Of a stretch of 64,000 nucleotides of DNA, positions 26,581-39,000 are shown piece after piece (the first letter of the stretch is position 1; every line of letters begins with the position of its first letter). Under the pieces are notes generated by a model. The model had not been told where the DNA came from and ran no database searches. It worked only from the letters and a program-made list of their open reading frames with translations. The stretch lies in assembly GCA_049999805.1 (NCBI GenBank), contig JBNGIO010006163.1, positions 86,160-150,159 on the forward strand, written 5' to 3'. The position numbers and the translations under genes were made by a program. The stretch comes from Folioceros fuciformis. Lineage: Eukaryota; Anthocerotophyta; Anthocerotopsida; Anthocerotales.

Positions 26581-29500
26581 ATGCCATCCGTGTGGCCAGC
26601 CGAGTGCGCTGCGGCCACGCCGCCATGCCCGACCTGCCAGACCCGGGATGACCTCATCTCGGAGTACTGCCGTTTCCTGGACGAGTACAACAAGCTGGAC
26701 CAGGAGCAGCGAGGATTCCAGAAGGCCAAAACTCTAGGCGGGCTGGCTGATGTGGCGCACGCTGCGGCCTCCACCGTGAGCTCCTATTTCGGCGGCTTTC
26801 GTTTGCCGGACATCAGCTGGAGAGGCGTCATAGCCAAGGTTAAGTCGCCCGATGAAGAGGTTCGGTTGCAGAAGCTGGCGCGCCTGGAGGTCATATACCA
26901 GCGGATGCAACAGCTCGACCTTCAGATTCCTACCTTGTATTGTCCCGTCGGAAACGGATCCACCGTGCCTGTCGCCTACTACCTGGCGAGTGGATCGTGG
27001 CACGAGGGAAACACCACATCTTTCCAGCTGGTGCGGCAGTCTTCTTCCGGTGGATACGTCTCCGATTCCGGGAACATGCAGCTTGCACCAGCCAAAGACG
27101 GTGGACCGCAGTATGCCCCTGGCACGTGGAATGCGCCGCAAGTTCCCGCGTCTGCTGCTCGACCGATCCACCTTGCAAACGTACTCTGCTGTGATGCTCC
27201 GGGTGCAGATGTAGGGTTCGTTCATTGGAACTCCACAGGGTCGCGGGAGTTTCCGGAAGGGCACCAGATCTCTGTTGTAGGTATCCCGTACGGTGGGGGC
27301 ATGGGAGATCGAGTTCCTCTGCCAAGGATGCGTTCTTCGGACTCGTTTTGTGGCGCCATGTACCAACCTGGAGCATCTGCCTACGGCTCTACATCTCCTG
27401 CGGAATACTTCCCCAGCCCAGTGTCTGGAGGTGTGTCAGGAGGAGGAGAAAGCGTTTATGGTCATACCTCACGGATGCGAAGCACGGGGCCTCCTGCACA
27501 TTTTCCTACTGCTCATTTGTATCATGTGATGGGAGAGGGTGTCGAGCTAGCGAGGCGGGGTTCTTCAGAATCCTCCCTTACGCGTGGTACAACGTGCCAT
27601 GATGAGCTCTCTGCCTATGGCGCTGCTGTTTCTCGAGAAGCTTACGATGCAGGCCGTGGAGGTTTATCAGGAGGAGGAAGTTTTCATAGTGGTAACTCTC
27701 GAACGGTGACCACGGTATCAGCTATACACAATCCTGCTCCGGAGGTCTACCATGCGGTGGTGGAAGGGTGTTTCAATCGGAGTGGTGTGGTCCATGCAGG
27801 AAGGCCTTCTTCTTGCGGGCAGGTCAATCATGCAGCTGCTGAGCAAAATGAAGACTCTGACGAGGATTCGGGTGGAGACGAGTCAGTTGACGACGAGGCA
27901 GGTAACATCTCACGGCCTCAGAAGATGGAAGGCAGTGCACACCCTGTGCAAGCTCAACCTCCTCATATGGAGGAAGCAACCTTGTCAGATGACGAGTCTT
28001 CAGAGGATGACGAAGAAGACGAAGACGAAGAAGACGAAGACGAAGATGACGAGGAAGACGAAGACGCAGACGAAGACGAAGAGGGAAAGGGGAGCTCACA
28101 ACCAGAGGCTCGATGGGTATCACACAAGCTGATTGGAAGGTCACCAGAGTCCCCTACGGACCGGTTAGGGTCTCCTGGAGGCCATGCACAACCCGGCGCT
28201 CAGTCGTATAATGCACAGCCGGGTGGCCGACTGTACTATGCACAGCCGGGTGCTCAACTGCACAATGCACAGCTGAGTGCTTCACTGCACAATGCACAGC
28301 CGGGTGCTCAACTGCAAAATGCACAGCCGGGTGGTCAAATGCACAATGCACAGCCGGATGCTCAAGTACACAATGCACAGCCGGGTGTTCAATTGCACAA
28401 TGCACAGCCGGTTGCTCAAGTACACAATGCACAGCCGGGTGCCCATCCTCAACCATGGCCCACAGGACGACCGCAGTCTGGAGGACATCCGCAACCGCAG
28501 CCTAGGGAACAACCTCAACCGCATCTTGAAGGACAACCGCGACCACTTCCTGGAGGACAACCGCGACCACTTTCTGGGGGACCAGCGCAACCGCATCTTG
28601 CAGAACAACCGCGACCACGTTCTGGAGGACAACCGGGACCACAGCCTGGAGGACAACCGGGACCACAGCCTGGAGGACAACCGCGACCAATTTCTGGAGG
28701 ACAGCCGGGACCACAGCCGGGAGGACAACGGCGACCAATTTCTGGAGGACAACCGGGACCACAGCCTGGAGGACAACCGGTACCAATTTCTGGAGGACAA
28801 CCGGTACCAATTTCTGGAGGACAACCGGGACCACAGTCTGGAGGACATCCGCGACCACAGCCTGGAGGACAACTGGGATCCCAGCTTGGAGGACAACCGG
28901 GACCACAGCCTGGAGGACAACCGGGACCACAGCCTGGCGGACAACCGCGACTAATTACTGGCGAACAACCGCGACTAATTACTGGCGAACAACCGCGACC
29001 AATCGCTGGTGGACAACCGCGACCACAGCCTGGAGGACAACCGCGACCGGTTTCTGGCGGACAACCGCGACCACAGCCGGGAGGACAACCGGGACCACAG
29101 CCTGGAGGACAACCGCGACCACAGCCTGGAGGAGGACAACCGGGACCACAGCCTGGAGGACAACCGCGACCACAGCCTGGAGGAGGACAACCGNNNNNNN
29201 NNNNNNNNNNNNNNNNNNNNNNNNNNNNNNNNNNNNNNNNNNNNNNNNNNNNNNNNNNNNNNNNNNNNNNNNNNNNNNNNNNNNNNNNNNNNNAACCGCG
29301 ACCACAGCCAGGAGGAGGACAACCGCAACCACAGCCTGGAGGAGAACCACCCCCTGTAGGATGGCGTCATGAAGGTCATCTGCTGCCTAGTTCCGCCGGG
29401 GGTCCCTTATCGGTACAGTTTCACGAGACCATGAACCTCCGTGAGGCGCCATCCAGTGCCCAGCAGCGGCCAGCGGTGGGTCTGGGAGCTGCGGCAAGAT

Positions 29501-29682
29501 CTGTAGATGGAAACCATGCCTGCAATGTCTGCACTAAAAAATTCCAGCCACGGGAGTCTGTATACAAATGCAAAACTTGCAGGAATGTGAGTTTGTGTGC
29601 CTCGTGTCACTGCAGGCGTAACTTCGTCCATCCTGATCACCAGTTCGTGCCTTCCACTTTCAATTTGCAAGCTTCTCGGTGA
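26581..29682 (+). CDS. Unrecognised acidic, QPGG-repeat protein with ZZ-like finger
   Basis: The frame holds 1033 codons, of which about 34 are hidden by a 100-N gap, so true length is unknown. Residues 1-130 look folded and helical (C-P-T-C, then E-Y-C-R-F-L-D-E-Y-N-K-L-D, and V-R-L-Q-K-L-A-R-L-E-V-I-Y-Q-R-M-Q). The middle is Gly/Ser-rich. Residues about 415-505 are very acidic (runs of E-D-E-E-D). Then come about nine copies of H-N-A-Q-P-G-A-Q-L and some thirty copies of G-G-Q-P-G-P-Q-P. The end is a compact zinc site: C-N-V-C, then Y-K-C-K-T-C, L-C-A-S-C and H-P-D-H, the spacing of a ZZ-type finger, which in other proteins binds peptides or SUMO. No membrane segment or signal peptide is seen. 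Function unknown; a scaffold is a guess. Confidence 0.7.
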   Translation: MPSVWPAECAAATPPCPTCQTRDDLISEYCRFLDEYNKLDQEQRGFQKAKTLGGLADVAHAAASTVSSYFGGFRLPDISWRGVIAKVKSPDEEVRLQKLARLEVIYQRMQQLDLQIPTLYCPVGNGSTVPVAYYLASGSWHEGNTTSFQLVRQSSSGGYVSDSGNMQLAPAKDGGPQYAPGTWNAPQVPASAARPIHLANVLCCDAPGADVGFVHWNSTGSREFPEGHQISVVGIPYGGGMGDRVPLPRMRSSDSFCGAMYQPGASAYGSTSPAEYFPSPVSGGVSGGGESVYGHTSRMRSTGPPAHFPTAHLYHVMGEGVELARRGSSESSLTRGTTCHDELSAYGAAVSREAYDAGRGGLSGGGSFHSGNSRTVTTVSAIHNPAPEVYHAVVEGCFNRSGVVHAGRPSSCGQVNHAAAEQNEDSDEDSGGDESVDDEAGNISRPQKMEGSAHPVQAQPPHMEEATLSDDESSEDDEEDEDEEDEDEDDEEDEDADEDEEGKGSSQPEARWVSHKLIGRSPESPTDRLGSPGGHAQPGAQSYNAQPGGRLYYAQPGAQLHNAQLSASLHNAQPGAQLQNAQPGGQMHNAQPDAQVHNAQPGVQLHNAQPVAQVHNAQPGAHPQPWPTGRPQSGGHPQPQPREQPQPHLEGQPRPLPGGQPRPLSGGPAQPHLAEQPRPRSGGQPGPQPGGQPGPQPGGQPRPISGGQPGPQPGGQRRPISGGQPGPQPGGQPVPISGGQPVPISGGQPGPQSGGHPRPQPGGQLGSQLGGQPGPQPGGQPGPQPGGQPRLITGEQPRLITGEQPRPIAGGQPRPQPGGQPRPVSGGQPRPQPGGQPGPQPGGQPRPQPGGGQPGPQPGGQPRPQPGGGQPXXXXXXXXXXXXXXXXXXXXXXXXXXXXXXXXXXPRPQPGGGQPQPQPGGEPPPVGWRHEGHLLPSSAGGPLSVQFHETMNLREAPSSAQQRPAVGLGAAARSVDGNHACNVCTKKFQPRESVYKCKTCRNVSLCASCHCRRNFVHPDHQFVPSTFNLQASR
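28190..28450 (+). repeat. 27-bp coding repeat (HNAQPGAQL)
   Basis: About nine copies of a 27-bp unit, CACAATGCACAGCCGGGTGC then TCAACTG, encode H-N-A-Q-P-G-A-Q-L with changes at the sixth to ninth residues. Confidence 0.9.
28530..29350 (+). repeat. 24-bp coding repeat (GGQPGPQP)
   Basis: The unit GGAGGACAACCGGGACCACA-GCCT repeats with a CGC/GGG switch (Arg/Gly) and a CCTnTTTCT variant (P-I-S). Some late units have an extra GGA codon (27 bp). All six frames are nearly free of stops, which produces long false ORFs on both strands. Confidence 0.92.
29194..29293. other. Assembly gap, 100 N
   Basis: One hundred undetermined bases sit inside the 24-bp array. 100 is a round placeholder, so neither the repeat number nor the reading frame across the gap is proven. 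Confidence 0.95.
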
Positions 29683-30015
29683 CCACAGAGGGAGCTCTGG
29701 CGAAATCTCACAGCTTGTCCGAGATGGTCTTAGATGTCCTTCGGCGCGCCTGTGAAAAGCGTGGCTAGTATTGGTTTCTGGAGGTCAGACTTTGTATGCA
29801 GATTCCTGCCATTGCCGCAGAATTTGAAGGCTGTGCAGAGCAGAGGAGCGACGTCCACATGTACGAAAGCTGAGGCATGTGATTTGCGTAACGCAAGATC
29901 ATAACAGCACAGTACTGGGCGTGCGTACGCGCCGGAGCAGCCCAGTCGCAGCCTTTTGAGACTCCGATGTCGTGGTGACTGTCTCTTAAGATTCTTCTTT
30001 CGTCAGAGTAGCTGA
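29683..30015. other. Convergent intergenic region
   Basis: The gene at 26581-29682 and the dynein gene converge on these 333 bases, which should hold both 3' untranslated regions. No other feature is seen. Confidence 0.5.
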
Positions 30016-33000
30016 TCATGTTGCTAGTGACAGGAGGAGAGCCGTCCCTCTCTTCACCCAATGATCGGAGTTCGAAAGTCCAGTCTTCAGTGTCACACTT
30101 AGTATCCAGCTTGGTCGTTCTCTGGGTCCTGTTCGAATGGGATATAGAAACAGGGGACTACTGTACACACCCTTGGGTGTCTTGTTCTTATTTTTGATGG
30201 GCTTGAAGTGCATTATTGGCATGGGCACGATTAACTCCATTGCTTTTGGTTCCTGCGGACACACATCAGCGCAAACTGTCTAGTCCGTCCAGCAGCAATT
30301 CCGGTCACGGTTCATCAAATCAAACGGGAGAAGAGATTTAGAGAACAAGCTGCCTACCGTCAAGTGTTCATTTTGGTGATCCCAACCGGCCCCCTCCAAG
30401 TACAGTCCCTTTACATAGATACCTTCCTTGGGGCCCTCCAAAATATCAGCTTCGTCCTTGTTGACGACGGTAAACTCCCACACTAGAGTGTCGATCGGTA
30501 TGAGGTTCTTTCGTGCCGTAGTTTGTAGGACTGCCGTAAGAAAATCTGCAGGGTATGTGAACCCTGCAAGCCAGTATACAGTGGGATAAACTCCCTCTGC
30601 CCACGTCCTTATCTCCAGCAGTCTTTGCATGAGATCCCTTGTCCATGGTCCCAGTGGTTTGATCGTTGGATAGGCCCTGCCAGATGGTAGTCACCATCGC
30701 AATTACAATAATCAGGGCACATGCCTGCTACCCCTTGAATTCCCCGCGACAACAATGCTTTGAGAACTGAGATGCTTTTGACTTACTTCACCCAGATGGG
30801 GGGAACACGTGATTCAGCAAGTGAGTTGAAGATCACATTTAACTCAGGGGACATGACTACCAGCCCTTGAATTCCCTTCTGCAACTTTTCACAGTTTTCA
30901 CGAATGTTGACAAGCAAGATGTTAAACCGCTCGATTTCTTGAAAGAGCAGAGTGTGCAAGGCAGATGGATCATGGGCTTTGAACCTCTGTATTTCCGCCA
31001 AATCAAAAGGCTCAGGGACCTGATCCAAACAAGGGTGGGCTTGATTAGCAAACAGGCTACGTTCTTAGGAAAATTGCGATAACCCAGTTTGCTAGGGTTA
31101 GGGTACCTGGGCCAGCAAATCCGTAATTATGTCCATAACAGTGTCCTCTCTGCTTTTGCCACCCTTGCTTGCTGTTACCTTGGGCTGAAGACTTGTGATG
31201 GTCTCCAAAATCTGTCTGCTGTCTGATAGTTGGAAAGCAATGTCAGCGTTTGCATGCTGCCCAAAAGCTTCAGGCCTATCTACACCAGGCAGGCCAGCAA
31301 TGAACTCTCTGTGGCTCTCCAGAGTTCCATCATCCGGCACGTGGTACTCAGGAAGCGTGGACAGCTCAAAGTTTGGTTGAGTGAGGATTTCTTCACAATA
31401 GAATTGATTCAGGTAGGATGTAAGCACACGACGATCAAGCTCATCAGTCACTCTTCCACCATAGTTCGCTTGTGATATCAGGAATTTTAGAGCATCGAAC
31501 GGTGTCTCCTCGTACTCATCAAGGTACGTTTTTAGGAGGTCATCCGAGACCTGTCAGCAGTCCCGCAGGGGCTTAGCATGCTTGCCCCTTGGAGAGCCAA
31601 AACTTAATAGAAGAGAAGACTTAGCTCACCTGAAAGTCTGTGTCATTGAAGTCGTACGGGATGTTCAGACCAAGAGTACCAAACTTGCGTCGTTCAAGGA
31701 GCACACTGTGAAAGTACGCAAGGGCGAAAAATAGCTTCTGATACTTCTCTTGTGCTTTGCATTGAAGAAAAGACTCTTCTGTTGTCTGATTATAGAGCCT
31801 CATCAAATTGGACCGCAACCCCTGCAGTTCAACTTCGATTAATTCACAAAGGTGTGCATGTCGCTGGCACCCACAAACTTCGACGCGGGGACCAGACCTT
31901 GGGAGGTTCAGCGGTCAGCTTGACGCTCCTCTGTAGGATGGAAATTGGGAAATCCTCATGTGGTACACTAGAAAGCCACAATCTGAAGGCTTCGTTGGGC
32001 TTCGATTTTTCAACAGTTTGTATCAGCTTCTCAAGCGACGGCAACCATCTGGTCATAAGGTGACAATTCGCCAGAAATACCCATCCTCCTGACTTCGACT
32101 GCCAGCATGAAAGTGCTTTGGGTTAGATTCCACTGCTTCGGCGTAGGCAGGCCCGTAAGCAACGGGAGTGGCGCGAATTGCAGTATAATTGGTAGTTCCA
32201 GCTTACTGCTTCGTTGATAAGTTTCACTGCAATGGGACCCTGGCCCTGTCCTAGAGCTATTGAATGGAACTTGTCGGCCATCGCATTTTGTGCGGCGAAC
32301 TGCATCAGACCAGCAGTAGGGTCCACTCCTGGATGAGGACGGATTGTCAAAAGCACTGCCTCAAAAGCTGATTCTGTTCCGGACATGCCTGCAGCATGCC
32401 TTGAAGTGCATTTTACCAGCTGAAAGGATGAACATGAGCGGACTCGTTGGTCCTGAATCTCCAAAAGCCTCTGCTAGGTCAAGAATGGGCGGCTCCACAA
32501 ACTTCTGTCCCAGTACGTTGGACACATAAGCTGTAATTGCAAAAATCACCCGATCCTGTGGTACGCAATAGTGTAGCGGATTAAAACTTGTGGTCATTCA
32601 AATTTCCCGTCACAGTGGCGATGCTTCAGCCAGAGTATGGTTGGACTGACCATCCGGAAGCAGCGTAAAATGATCATGTGCTGCAATTCAGTGCATTTGT
32701 CTTCCCAGTCTCCTGGCAGCTCAATGGCCTCTGGCTCAGGGTGATCGAACCATTGCTTCCACTTAAGAGCATCGGCTGTTAGGCTTTGAATCTGCAAGGT
32801 GCGGCGACTGTATCAGGGTATCCCATCACAGGAAATACTTGAAAACGGGCATCCATCAGATCGACAAATCAAATGCCAGGTGATGTGACGTAAGCATACG
32901 AATCCTTCAAACTGGGTGGGGAGAGCTTTAATCAGTTCAGTGACGTTATCCCAGGCAAGCTCATTGATCCACTCTGGACAAGGATTTGGAATTTGATTTG

Positions 33001-36000
33001 TTCTGTCAAGCACAGTTCCACCTCGAAGGAAAAATTGCCATTCATCATTGGTTATCTGGTTTGCAGCTTGGAGAACCTTGGCTGCAATCTGCAGCAGGCA
33101 AGAGTGAACTTCCAGCCATCTGTTCAACGTTCCTAGGTGCAATACACCGGAAAGTATTGGAGCCTTTACCTGGAGGGATAGCAGCAGCTTATGCTTCTCA
33201 AAAAGTCCCCTGGTGGTATACTTGTAGACAGCATAAGTGTGATATTCCACTAGGCCCTTAATCCTCTCATTCAAGTTTTCAGATCTGCTCCCGTGCACAG
33301 TCAAACATGACCCTTCAGACCTGTGTTGGTTGTTACATCGTAGCCACCCCTCCTTCCTCTCTGGATGGAAATCAAATGACATCTAGCATCTCAAATAGAA
33401 CGCTGACTAGGTGTGATGGTGGTAGAGGATAGTACGGGGGTGATTTCGCTATTGAGATCAGGAACAGCTCTGTATAGGCCTGGAGTGAGAATTGATACAT
33501 AGGATCAATGCCCACTAGTTCAATTAAGATGAAGTAGAGCAACGATGCACGTTCAGCGCATGGCTTATACGCAGCACTGGCTACGTCGATCTTCTTAGCT
33601 GTTACTTCTGCAACTTCGATGGACTGCTTCACCTGCACTCCAATGAACGGGCATGCGGGTTAACGAAACACATACTAACAGCATACAACCCATCCCGAAT
33701 CCGGAGTCTTTGTAGCTGGTTTTGGTTGACTTGCACATTGAGTGAGCGGAGCAAACCGTTTCCCAGGTCTCCTTGGATGTGTCAAGAGTTGCAATTAGCT
33801 CAAGGTTCTCTAGAATGGGGCCTTCGGCTGTGGCAAGCATCCTCAAGATATCGTCTTCACATCGAGTCTGCGTTTTTTTACCTTGAGATACCTGTAATAT
33901 TACACAAAAGATCAGCAACTCAGAGCCTTCTAATGGTCTGATAACTCCCAGAATGAATTCGTCATCCAATTACCGTGACAATCAGTTCATTTCGCTGCTT
34001 ATCCAAGTCAGGTCTTTCCTTTTGAACTACAAGCGTCAACAGCTGTGCTTCTAGACTTTCCTCCTTCACAGCAAAATTTATTATGGTGGTTTTGGTTGAT
34101 ATCTCAGGCGAGAAACTTGGATTAGCTAGTTTTGTTGTGATATACAGCCTGAAGTTCGCATTGTAGTCCACCTCCTTGTCCCCAAGCCTAATGAACACCT
34201 GGATCACAAAAGAGGAGGAAGTTTACAACCTGCGCGTGATATGCCGCACCACCTCAGACGGATCCCTGGTGACGGTGGAAAGATATCCCAAGAAAGCCCA
34301 GCAAGAGCATGATGCAGAAGGTCCAACCCCTTTTCCCCGTTTGATAAAAGATTTTGATAGGATAGGCTCCAGCGATGGATCTATCTCTTGCAATATGTCC
34401 ACCAACAACACTGGCTTTCCATTTTGTACTGCATCTTCCATGATGCGTAAGATGCTGTCCATCTGCCGAAGCACCACAGAGAAAAGGTCACAAGAGAACC
34501 TGCTGTTGAGTGAGTGTGCTGGGCACAAAGATACGTACTGCATGGGGGCTGGGTGCCTGGACAAAGAGAGGCCATTCCAGAAAGAAACACAAGATCGAAT
34601 CCATGAGATACACGGAAGCTTACTTGCAGATCAACCACTTCTAGCCCATTCATTCCTTCATAATTCTTAACCCATTTTTTCGCTTGTTCCTGAAGTGATA
34701 GGAGACATAGAGGCACAAGTCAGACAGTACAAGCTCTGCAAACAATTGCACTGTGATTATTGTTGCAAAAGAGCACCTGCGGGTCAATCATAAGCGGCCA
34801 TCGGTTGCTTCTTGTGACTAAAACTCCGTTTTCAGTCGAAAAAGAGTCAGCTGGCAGTCCTTGTAGGTTCCATTCCCTTACATCACCAGCATCTGCTAGG
34901 AAGCTGGCTAATGCAAAAGTTGGAGACGAAGGAATTGCTAGCTTCAGTACCTAGAGCAATGAAGAGTTGGACAGCATTCTTATAAGTGTGAACTCCAAGT
35001 GAGGAAAGGGCAAGTTCTGAAGCACCACTTAACTATACACAAGAATAAAGAGGCTGCGTCTATCCCATACCTCAGCTTTCCATGCAGTGACAAGCTCATC
35101 ACGATAATCAGACACAAAGGGTCCCACATATGAAAGAAAAGCTGCAGCTAGAAGGCAGTCCCCTGGAAGTTTCTTGACTCCTTCCTCCAGACTAGCAATT
35201 GACAATTCCCACCTTTGTTTCTCCCCTGCCAATCCCGACACTAACTTCTCTGCTCGAAATAGTTTCACCTGTAAATGAAAGGACCACAGGTCAGGAGACA
35301 CACATCTTTTAACATTTGCATCACTGTGAAGACGAAAGGGAGAATGTACTTCGAGGTCGTCAAGTTCTGTCTGCAACGCTTCTTTAGAAGAAATGGACTT
35401 CTCATATTTCTCCTTGAGTGATGCTACTTTCAATCTGACCTCCTCCAGCTTGTTCCTGATCGTGAAGCAAAGGTACAACGTGATTTAGTACGTACCTCTA
35501 AACTAGGCCAGGCTGCACCTGCTGCCTTTTTCTCTCAAAACTTAAACGGCACAACACACTTCCAACCATTTGTAAGCATGCGCACCTTGCATCCTGCAAG
35601 GCTGCCTCCATTTTGGCCAAGTTCTCCTGAGCAGCTTTCAGTCGTGCTTTCTTTGGTGCTACTTCCTTCGCTATATACCCATAAGTCTCCATGGCACGCA
35701 CCTGCAGTCAGCCGCAACAGCTAGTGTGAGTAAAGCAGGAGGTAACTTCACTTGCAGTCTAACTATGGGCTTTTCATTGCGCCTTACCCACAGACAAAGC
35801 CCTCTAGCTGCACTTGACACCTTTCCAATAATTTCAGGAGTGAATTCAGGGTCCGAAGTGTACTTGTTCATCTTCTTGAGCAGCGAATCTACCTGCAGAG
35901 GCACACCCAGATTAACGGTATTCGTCGAGGTCAACCTGAAGTTGTAGACATCGAGAAAGGACAACGATGGGATCAAGGCTTTTGCATTCGCAAAAACAAG

Positions 36001-39000
36001 CTCATCAAGTCGAGGCAACCACACCAGCTGATCTTTGTCGTAGTCCATAAGCTTCTGTAAAAATTGAGAGTCCCCAAGTTCTACTTTTGCCTGAGCCCAC
36101 GTTGGTGTCTTCTTCAACACTGTCATCACAGCTCCAAGAGTGAGCTCTACCAGGGCAGGGGGTTTCGCATATGCCTTGACTTCACTCATATCTTTCTTGG
36201 TGAGCACGTTGAGTGCTTCTTCAGCAGCCAGGAGTGCAGGCATTGCCTTGTCCAATTCCTTTTTACATTCTGCAGCAATGACATTGCATTTTTCTGCTTC
36301 CTTTTCGATCCTTGCTGCTTCGGCATTCACCTGTGTATCAGATGGTCATCTATGTGCTATTTCTCAGAGTTTCACAGCCTGGTAAACGACAGTGAGCAGC
36401 AGCTACCGTTCGTTCTTGTTCATCCGCAGTACGCTTTTCCTGCACGATCTCCACCAACAGCTCTTCACACTCCTTCTTAGCTTTTGCAACAATCTCTTTC
36501 TTCTGTTGGCATATGATCTGCAGAGCTGCCACCTGATCGCGAGTAGCATTCAAAGCCGAAAGACCTCCTCTAAGTTTGGAGGCATTATCAGACAATTGCT
36601 TCTTTTTTTCTTGAAGAAGTTTCTTGTATCTGAGACCAGAAAAAATCTCTGAGGGACGAGACAGATAAGGAGATCACAAACAACGTGAGTCGTTGAGGCT
36701 TCATCTGGTTTACCCCTTCGCGAATTCAAGGTAGCTAGTTGGTGTCACATAATATTGCCGCTTCAGCTGTGCAAGCATCTTCTGCGCCTGAACAGTCACT
36801 GATTTGTGTATGGTCACGAAGAGTTTGCATATGTTCGTCCTGGCTTCAGGGGATCCACCTAGATTTTCTTCATCTGAAAACAGTTTTATGGATACCTCAT
36901 AGAGAGCATCTTCTGGCCAGTCCAGGAACCTGATCCAAAGAACACCAGGGTCAAACGTCCCTCAAGGATTGCAAGAATTGGGCCTGACTACTGGTGTTGG
37001 CGAAAAAACAAAAGTTTTCTACCAGTCAATGGTTGTGCAGTTGACTAAACCAGGAAACATCTGCAGTCTTTTGTGGAAAGCAGTTTGGACAGGGCTCAGA
37101 CAAAGAACCACATGAATATTCTCTTTCGCCCGTTCCATGAAGAAGGCTAGTAAGTCATCATCAGTCTCTCCCTTATTTGCTTTCTTGCAAGCAGCCCGAA
37201 CCCCCTCATAGATGACATTAAGATCGTCCTTGTTGAAAAGGTTGGGTACCTAGTTTTCACCAAATATAAAACTCACGCCATTTCCTCTACCGAAAAAAAA
37301 ACCGAAACTTGGCCCGACAAATTAATGATAACACTTGAATAGCGTCTGCCAGCAGTAACCTCGATTTCGCACCAGAAATTTCAAGCCTTTACCTCCCCTG
37401 AACTCAATATGTTGTTTATGTCCTCAAGAAAGGTTTCTTGGATGATCTGGGTATCATCAAAGAGGAACACCGTAGGTCTCAGGTTCTCGCCTATCCCTGC
37501 TTGCTGAAAGAGTACTTTCAAGTCATCATGAAACTGTGCTGACTGATAATTTTTCGCGATCATGATGCTGAACACCTGTTGATAGCACAACGACACCGTT
37601 ACAAGCTAGCAACAATACAGTCCCTGCAAATAGTCTTCAATCAGAAGAACCTTGTCTGGATGAGGATAGCTGAATGCTAGGTGAATTTGTAGACTGAACT
37701 TTCAAGCGTGGGGGAAATAATGGCTCACCTTCATGTCTGCCACGAAGGCGCACAACTTCGTGAGACTCTTGCGCCCACTTCCACCAATTCCTACTAGAAG
37801 CAGATTCCCTCGAGGTTGAAGCAGGACACGATGGATGCGGCAAATGTGCTCAATTGCATCCTTGAAAAGCACCTAACAAGACACCGAGTAGCCACACTTG
37901 AATTCATACCATTTTAATCAATGGGACGTCACTCTGACAACATCTTGGATGACAGCCCCACCATGCAGAAAGGAGGTATCAGAGAGACTTGTCTGAGGAC
38001 AGGCGATTGTCGTCCAGAAAACAAGGCAGAAAGATCAACCATTGTTATGACCTGCCGGGCACTGAAGCTTACCAGATCCATTCCAAACATGCCAGGCTGC
38101 ATTTTGCATTCTTTCAAGTTTTCCTCAAGAGCCTCCTTCATTACAGGAAAACCAGGATTGGGCTCGTACAAAGGATGCTCTTCCATGCTGGATTGAAGAA
38201 CGCTGGTGAAGAGCGGCATCTCATTTTTAAAAAGTGCTCTCCATTCCACATCAAAGTTTTCCTTCAATTTCGTTGTCAACAGATTCTGGATGTTGAAAAA
38301 GATGTGAAAAGTTTGAAAGGTGCTCTCCACGGAAGCAACAGAATCTTCATGTCTATCAACAATTTATGAGGCTACAACTTCCAAACTCCACACAATACAG
38401 CATCAGAAACAGATGTTGGAATGATACATAAAGATATAGTGTCTGACAAGAACCTGAAGCCAGAGCTTGTCTTGTTTGTCCCACATGCGGTCGCCATAGA
38501 CCCGAAAACACTCATGACAGAAAAGCGAGTGCATTATATCTTTTGTGGTGTAGACGTCTTTGGAGGCTTGGAGGAGACCTTGGATGACCTGGATCATAAC
38601 TAGCATATGAGGTCAAATCACTTGGTCGCATGTCACCAAATAGTGCCCACGTTCGTCACATTATCTTCTTTGAAGGGAGTTCGTACCAATCTTCGGTTGT
38701 TTAGGTGAAGATGAAAAAAAATGCGAAAAGAAATACGTAAATATGATGCTTAGCAATAACGCATTACTTTGGCCAGATCTCGCATGTTGAACAAATAGTG
38801 GCTCTTGCTTGGTATTGGCAGCAGCTCTGCAATAACGACATTGTAGACCTCAATGCACATGGCCACCAGTGGTTCACCCAACAATCTGGCTTCATTTTCG
38901 AAATCGGCTAGTTTTGCCACGAGAATAGCACCAAATATTCTTTTCATCTGCTGGTCATTTGGAGCAGTTATGTTGACCTGGACAAGATTCAAGCAGTGTC

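Noticed and set aside
28277-28954. Plus-strand ORF of E-D-N-R-D-H-S-L repeats and overlapping minus-strand ORFs (28282-28944, 28502-28930, 28975-29379)
   Set aside because: These are alternate frames of the 24-bp array; the frame joining the N-terminal region to the zinc finger is the gene.
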